Source of the DNA: Branchiostoma floridae | Lineage: Eukaryota > Chordata > Leptocardii > Amphioxiformes > Branchiostomatidae | Direction of reading: 5' to 3' | DNA length: 64,000 nucleotides | NCBI RefSeq assembly: GCF_000003815.2 | Contig: NC_049979.1 | Span: forward strand, 9,755,484-9,819,483 | Shown: in pieces, positions 63,501 to 64,000 of the stretch | Numbering within the stretch: the stretch's first letter is position 1 | Layout: every line of letters begins with the position of its first letter | The notes under the pieces: model-generated | Seen by the model: only the letters and a program-made list of their open reading frames with translations | Told to the model about the DNA's origin: nothing | Databases searched by the model: none | Translations under genes and position numbers: made by a program

Positions 63501-64000
63501 GCCACGTACACTTGAGTCTCTGCCTAGCATCTGCACCAGCGCTCCCCTGGACAGGAAAGACTCCAGCCACTTGGTGACCAGCTCCTGGACACTCAGCATG
63601 GCCGAGTTCTGGTCCAGAGGGGGGTTGAAGGACACCACATTCTCAATCAGCTCCAGGCGGATGGTCAAGATGGGGACATATGGATCCTAGAACAAGAGGA
63701 GGCATATGCATGTTTGAATAGGCTAAAACAACTGCTTAAAAGTACAGATGAAAGTCTTCTTCAAGTTTCAGTATCATATGATGATGTAGAACATGGTTTT
63801 CATAGTCATTAACCTAACTCATTTTACCTAGCTCATATATCTTGCTGATATACCATTAGAAAATGCTAGGGTGGTGGAAAAGAACATATGAGTATCGTCG
63901 AACCCGTGCAAGTGACTACCTCCACAAACAGAACACCTGACAGTGTGACCACTTTATGGTGGTCCCTTTGATTTTTGCCATTGACACGAGCATAAAACAT
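14850..64000 (-). CDS. DNHD1: DNHD1-like dynein heavy chain, 5'-partial, 85 coding exons, 4,738 aa in window
   Basis: I traced 85 exons from 63920-64000 (cut by the window edge) to 14850-15520. Every GT..AG junction keeps phase, totalling 14,217 nt including the TGA at 14850. Residue numbers in this annotation count from the first residue in the window. Order: tail and linker (1-910), low-complexity bridge (911-1206), AAA1 (1207-1533), AAA2 (1534-1996), AAA3 (1997-2436), AAA4 (2437-2693), stalk with microtubule-binding domain (2694-2999), AAA5, AAA6, C-terminal domain, disordered tail. The length and the loss of AAA1 catalytic residues fit DNHD1 (human protein about 4,750 aa) and not the canonical axonemal, DYNC1 or DYNC2 chains, whose AAA1 is conserved. 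DNHD1 is linked in mammals to sperm flagellum assembly, so a ciliary role is inferred. The exon coordinates are listed with each module below. The start codon lies beyond 64000. Confidence 0.85.
15767..25294 (-). other. DNHD1: DNHD1 module: AAA6 and C-terminal domain (exons w69-w84)
   Basis: Exons: 25055-25294, 24637-24706, 24106-24426, 23458-23706, 22880-23080, 22357-22463, 21921-22098, 21181-21390, 20418-20686, 19733-19986, 19001-19289, 18279-18480, 17640-17842, 16996-17126, 16505-16628, 15767-15860. AAA6 shows DGWVIIEDIHLASPQF in w75 and SSFQVWLTSEPSATIP in w76. The C-terminal domain shows GNIMGTDWDRQ in w78 and LYIQGLYIQGAAWDWQAG in w82. An acidic run (VEEDEEEEEP) and a Ser/Glu-rich stretch in w69-w71 interrupt AAA6. 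Confidence 0.85.
15930..15987. repeat. (CT)n microsatellite, two tracts
   Basis: Two CT dinucleotide tracts (15931-15948 and 15961-15987) are each preceded by a (g/a)atgactct word, suggesting the tract was duplicated with its flank. It lies in the intron between w83 and w84. Confidence 0.9.
25991..26198. repeat. minisatellite, about 28-bp unit x 7
   Basis: Seven diverged copies of a unit close to agcagctctacacttggac plus tacactgtag lie in tandem, ending about 50 bp before exon w68. Unit lengths are 26-32 bp. Copies differ by several substitutions, so the array is not very recent. Confidence 0.8.
26752..26822. repeat. dispersed repeat copy (ttgtgacaggaaagacag family)
   Basis: The block with ttgtgacaggaaagacag followed by ccctctagctcttacaatg and gaacagt recurs near 30406-30512, with an extra 30-40 bp in the middle there. 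It lies in an intron of the dynein gene. The repeat class is unknown. Confidence 0.6.
27761..28165. repeat. tandem duplication, about 205-bp unit x 2
   Basis: Copy one (27761-27968) and copy two (27969-28165) share colinear words: ttggcatacag(t/c)gcatctgta, tgcaatacaagagttt, atgaacactc, gacccttctt, aaagtcatgcatcatcaaa, caatgtttgatgga. Divergence is roughly 10-15 percent by eye. It lies between w65 and w66. Confidence 0.75.
28677..28935. mobile_element. foldback / MITE-like palindromic element
   Basis: The arms at 28706-28762 and 28869-28925 are about 57-bp inverted repeats (left arm cataggacataagaa, then ttttacacaaccag, then ctgacgttt). A second, inner hairpin uses cgccgc / gcggca words. A 13-bp direct repeat atgctttcctatt at 28664-28676 and 28923-28935 flanks the insert and may be the duplicated target. 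No coding capacity. It lies in the intron between w64 and w65. Confidence 0.65.
30313..30630. repeat. local direct duplication, about 110-bp arms
   Basis: The block ctgaagaccgactgaaagc, tgttggtaaacactttactt, then tgtgt(c/a)tagaaataac(a/c)a and the aactttcattgga block occurs near 30313-30420 and again near 30509-30630. The intervening sequence is the second copy of the 26752 repeat family. Confidence 0.7.
31747..34490 (-). other. DNHD1: DNHD1 module: stalk and microtubule-binding domain (exons w53-w59)
   Basis: Exons: 34334-34490, 33998-34102, 33533-33707, 33341-33407, 32679-32849, 32231-32345, 31747-31872. Heptad-rich helices on both sides (2694-2780 and about 2919-2999) form the antiparallel coiled coil. 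The tip keeps WNKGAKRQMANLERF, the FTPETMQAKADNNVAVATL helix and CKWVRGVVRYNRL, the usual landmarks of the domain. It is therefore structurally conserved even though the AAA1 motor site is not. Confidence 0.85.
35377..35397 (+). promoter_or_regulatory. RE1/NRSE-like site a
   Basis: TTCAGCACCACGGACAG followed by TACT matches all 16 positions of the RE1 core TYAGMRCCNNRGMSAG. It lies in the intron between w51 and w52. Function is untested, and presence of a REST-like factor in this organism is not established here. Confidence 0.45.
35425..35460. repeat. partial copy of the w52 exon edge
   Basis: The string gggaaattctctggctctgc with an A-rich continuation repeats the 5' edge of exon w52 (35263-35290, gggaaattctcagcatctgc), about 165 bp upstream in the transcript sense. 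It is too short and diverged to serve as an exon. Confidence 0.5.
37454..41464 (-). other. DNHD1: DNHD1 module: AAA3 (exons w41-w48)
   Basis: Exons: 41336-41464, 40836-40996, 40230-40356, 39720-39928, 39270-39390, 38764-38924, 38123-38294, 37454-37693. The P-loop GEAGCGKTA (K2065, T2066) is complete, and MVVVDDMNLAR (2125-2135) supplies Walker B acidic residues. SRLLRHFAIFNCPYP matches the conserved RFxRHF block. The end of w48 carries a Gly/Ser/Ala low-complexity insert. AAA3 normally regulates dynein through its own ATP cycle, and here it appears intact. Confidence 0.85.
38641..38661 (+). promoter_or_regulatory. RE1/NRSE-like site b
   Basis: TTCAGCACCACGGAAAG, then TACT, matches the RE1 core with one mismatch (A at the S position). 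It shares TACTGGG after the core with site a. Intron between w46 and w47. Confidence 0.35.
41570..41930 (-). repeat. possible degraded retroelement, reverse orientation
   Basis: Read on the minus strand, a stretch of unstructured sequence ends in an A-rich aataaacaaacaataagt tail (41580-41615 region). It resembles the tail at 3667-3845. There is no open reading frame. The class is uncertain. Confidence 0.25.
42453..42473 (+). promoter_or_regulatory. RE1/NRSE-like site c
   Basis: TTCAGCACCATGGACAT matches 15 of 16 RE1 core positions (last G is T). Intron between w39 and w40. Confidence 0.3.
43202..43353. mobile_element. short hairpin element, about 150 bp
   Basis: The left end atgtcagggtagagactc pairs with the right end gagtctctaccttgacat. 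Inner words ctggtagaattgg and gattctaccactg also pair. AT-rich flanks (tat/tata) are compatible with a TA-type target. It ends about 15 bp before exon w38 at 43368. Non-coding. Confidence 0.5.
44590..44649 (-). other. in-phase duplicate of exon w35 (possible extra exon)
   Basis: Sequence at about 44590-44680 duplicates the acceptor and 5' part of exon w35 (44438-44552). It keeps tttcccAG at the acceptor side, and a GTAGTT donor-like site follows after exactly 60 nt. It has phase 2 at both ends and no stop, so inclusion would add 20 residues (ILPSLLRRYCMLHSS repeated). Relative to w35 it lacks five bases near its start and the 3' half. It may be silent. Confidence 0.4.
47659..47718 (-). other. 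DNHD1: possible 60-nt cassette exon between w30 and w31
   Basis: It has a TAG acceptor preceded by GCCTGCT, a GTATCC donor, phase 1-1, and an open frame reading PDLKQMPLVMDMASKWRAK. Including it preserves the reading frame into exon w31. The region it would extend is a disordered insert between AAA1 and AAA2, so it could be tolerated. Splice-site quality is moderate. Confidence 0.35.
48180..52020 (-). other. DNHD1: DNHD1 module: AAA1, degenerate active site (exons w24-w30)
   Basis: Exons: 51888-52020, 51275-51418, 50705-50834, 50278-50408, 49348-49546, 48550-48654, 48180-48317. The fold is recognisable: RLVITPLTERV, then the P-loop, then GDIFKGL, then LWSQGFLQAAVLAKKL. The P-loop is GPPGHGKQE (1297-1305), keeping Lys1303 but with Gln1304 where Thr/Ser binds Mg. 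The Walker B position reads FLH (1348-1350) instead of FDE. The NPGYAGR and LFRPV arginine-finger blocks are absent. AAA1 is the main ATPase of active dyneins, so this module is unlikely to hydrolyse ATP. Confidence 0.85.
48926..48946 (+). promoter_or_regulatory. RE1/NRSE-like site d
   Basis: TTCAGCACCATGGAAAG matches 15 of 16 RE1 core positions (A at the S position). Intron between w28 and w29. Confidence 0.3.
52273..54495 (-). other. DNHD1: DNHD1 module: low-complexity bridge before AAA1 (exons w19-w23)
   Basis: Exons: 54309-54495, 53781-53983, 53303-53414, 52750-52941, 52273-52468. The start keeps the linker-like IENWLPTFLAAIKTAL segment, then turns into basic/Ser-rich sequence (KARSRTSSRAGSQ) and later an acidic run (DEEEEEKQTEPSE), before HYKDVLQRFLDEQND resumes dynein similarity. 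Exon w20 opens with an unusual acceptor (AAAG before GTAAGG), but it is the only choice that preserves phase. The bridge is far longer than in canonical heavy chains. Confidence 0.75.
53157..53177 (+). promoter_or_regulatory. RE1/NRSE-like site e
   Basis: TTCAGCACCTTGGACAG matches all 16 RE1 core positions. It is embedded in about 80 bp that are similar to the surroundings of site f (shared words ccattaa, gagtg(g/a)agaa, ctgtgataaatg-like). Intron between w21 and w22. Confidence 0.4.
54768..54788 (+). promoter_or_regulatory. RE1/NRSE-like site f
   Basis: TTCAGCACCCTGAACAG matches 15 of 16 RE1 core positions, then TGCC, closer to the canonical CGCC end than the other sites. It is in the same repeated block as site e. 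Intron between w18 and w19. Confidence 0.35.
57901..58140. repeat. tandem duplication of the w13 exon edge
   Basis: Bases 57901-57985 (5' end of exon w13 plus its acceptor and upstream intron) are repeated at about 58036-58140: acaatgtt, acatcatc(c/t)acatgccct, gaggtatgg, aagtcaggaaaacc. In the copy the reading frame meets a stop soon after the acceptor, so it is a pseudo-exon edge. Confidence 0.65.
59592..59700 (-). repeat. possible non-LTR retroelement 3' end
   Basis: On the minus strand this reads towards gttgtgcaataaagttc and a ttcttc end, a form typical of 3' ends of CR1/L2-type LINEs. It lies in the intron between w9 and w10. No coding part is present. Confidence 0.35.
62872..62892 (+). 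promoter_or_regulatory. RE1/NRSE-like site g
   Basis: ATCAGCACCATGGACAA matches 15 of 16 RE1 core positions (last G is A). It is about 30 bp from the w4 acceptor. Confidence 0.25.

Larger units (their letters stand above)
54906..64000 (-). other. DNHD1: DNHD1 module: tail and linker (exons w1-w18)
   Basis: Exons: 63920-64000, 63510-63686, 63030-63125, 62661-62845, 62162-62306, 61613-61753, 60934-61056, 60353-60565, 59821-59970, 59452-59513, 58971-59190, 58313-58466, 57765-57928, 57192-57368, 56522-56731, 56221-56356, 55531-55674, 54906-55057. Dynein signatures are clear: WLRVDIKPIKQ in w6, RHWKQLV and the ..TLGQLLEL.. block in w12, IWLSKLFELLQHI in w13, EVLKWQKRLQTIEAVLTVW in w15, and FPRFYFLSMEDVL in w17. 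These are the tail helical bundles and the linker that docks over the AAA ring. Exon w14 is an in-frame Ser/Thr/Arg-rich insert of 59 residues with no dynein match. Confidence 0.85.

Noticed and set aside
1-64000. Search for CRISPR arrays, rRNA, tRNA and viral genes
   Set aside because: No regular spacer arrays, no recognisable rRNA or tRNA core, and no viral structural or polymerase genes were seen by eye; a covariance-model scan was not possible.

Overview
The window looks like an intron-rich animal nuclear genome. All three genes I can support lie on the minus strand, with AT-rich introns, GT..AG splice sites and many short DNA-transposon remnants. The gene types (an RDH12-like retinol dehydrogenase, an ST8Sia-type sialyltransferase and a DNHD1-like dynein heavy chain) and the repeat style suggest an invertebrate deuterostome, most likely a lancelet (Branchiostoma). 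That assignment is inference. There are no bacterial genes, CRISPR arrays, rRNAs or convincing tRNAs.

Layout. Positions 1-3000 are gene-poor and contain a GC-rich repetitive block at about 2541-2960. A complete six-exon short-chain dehydrogenase of the RDH11-14 group occupies 3182-8063 (347 aa). Its introns hold a PIF/Harbinger-like element with TTA target-site duplications (5020-6573), a smaller inverted-repeat element (4205-4376), a possible retroelement tail and a large CA microsatellite. A complete eight-coding-exon alpha-2,8-sialyltransferase-like gene occupies 8696-12547 (435 aa); its first coding intron carries a second copy of the small inverted-repeat family. Positions 12574-13974 show no gene. 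From about 13975 to the right edge lies one enormous gene: 85 coding exons with unbroken reading phase encode 4,738 residues of a dynein heavy chain. Its N-terminus lies beyond position 64000 and its stop codon is at 14850.

The dynein is best explained as DNHD1, the divergent dynein heavy chain of ciliated animals. It keeps the tail-linker, six AAA-like modules, the stalk with a microtubule-binding-domain equivalent, and the C-terminal domain. Its nucleotide sites are reversed from the usual pattern: AAA1 (normally the motor ATPase) and AAA4 have lost key Walker residues, while AAA2 and AAA3 keep theirs. Acidic or Ser-rich low-complexity inserts sit between modules, and a roughly 200-residue disordered tail ends the protein.

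The introns of the dynein gene contain seven same-strand matches or near-matches to the RE1/NRSE core, several exon-edge tandem duplications (one able to form an in-phase duplicate exon), a 28-bp minisatellite, tandem duplications of about 200 bp, and foldback elements. The three genes belong to unrelated pathways (retinoid or lipid carbonyl metabolism, Golgi sialylation, ciliary or flagellar motor complex). I see no evidence that they act together beyond being neighbours.
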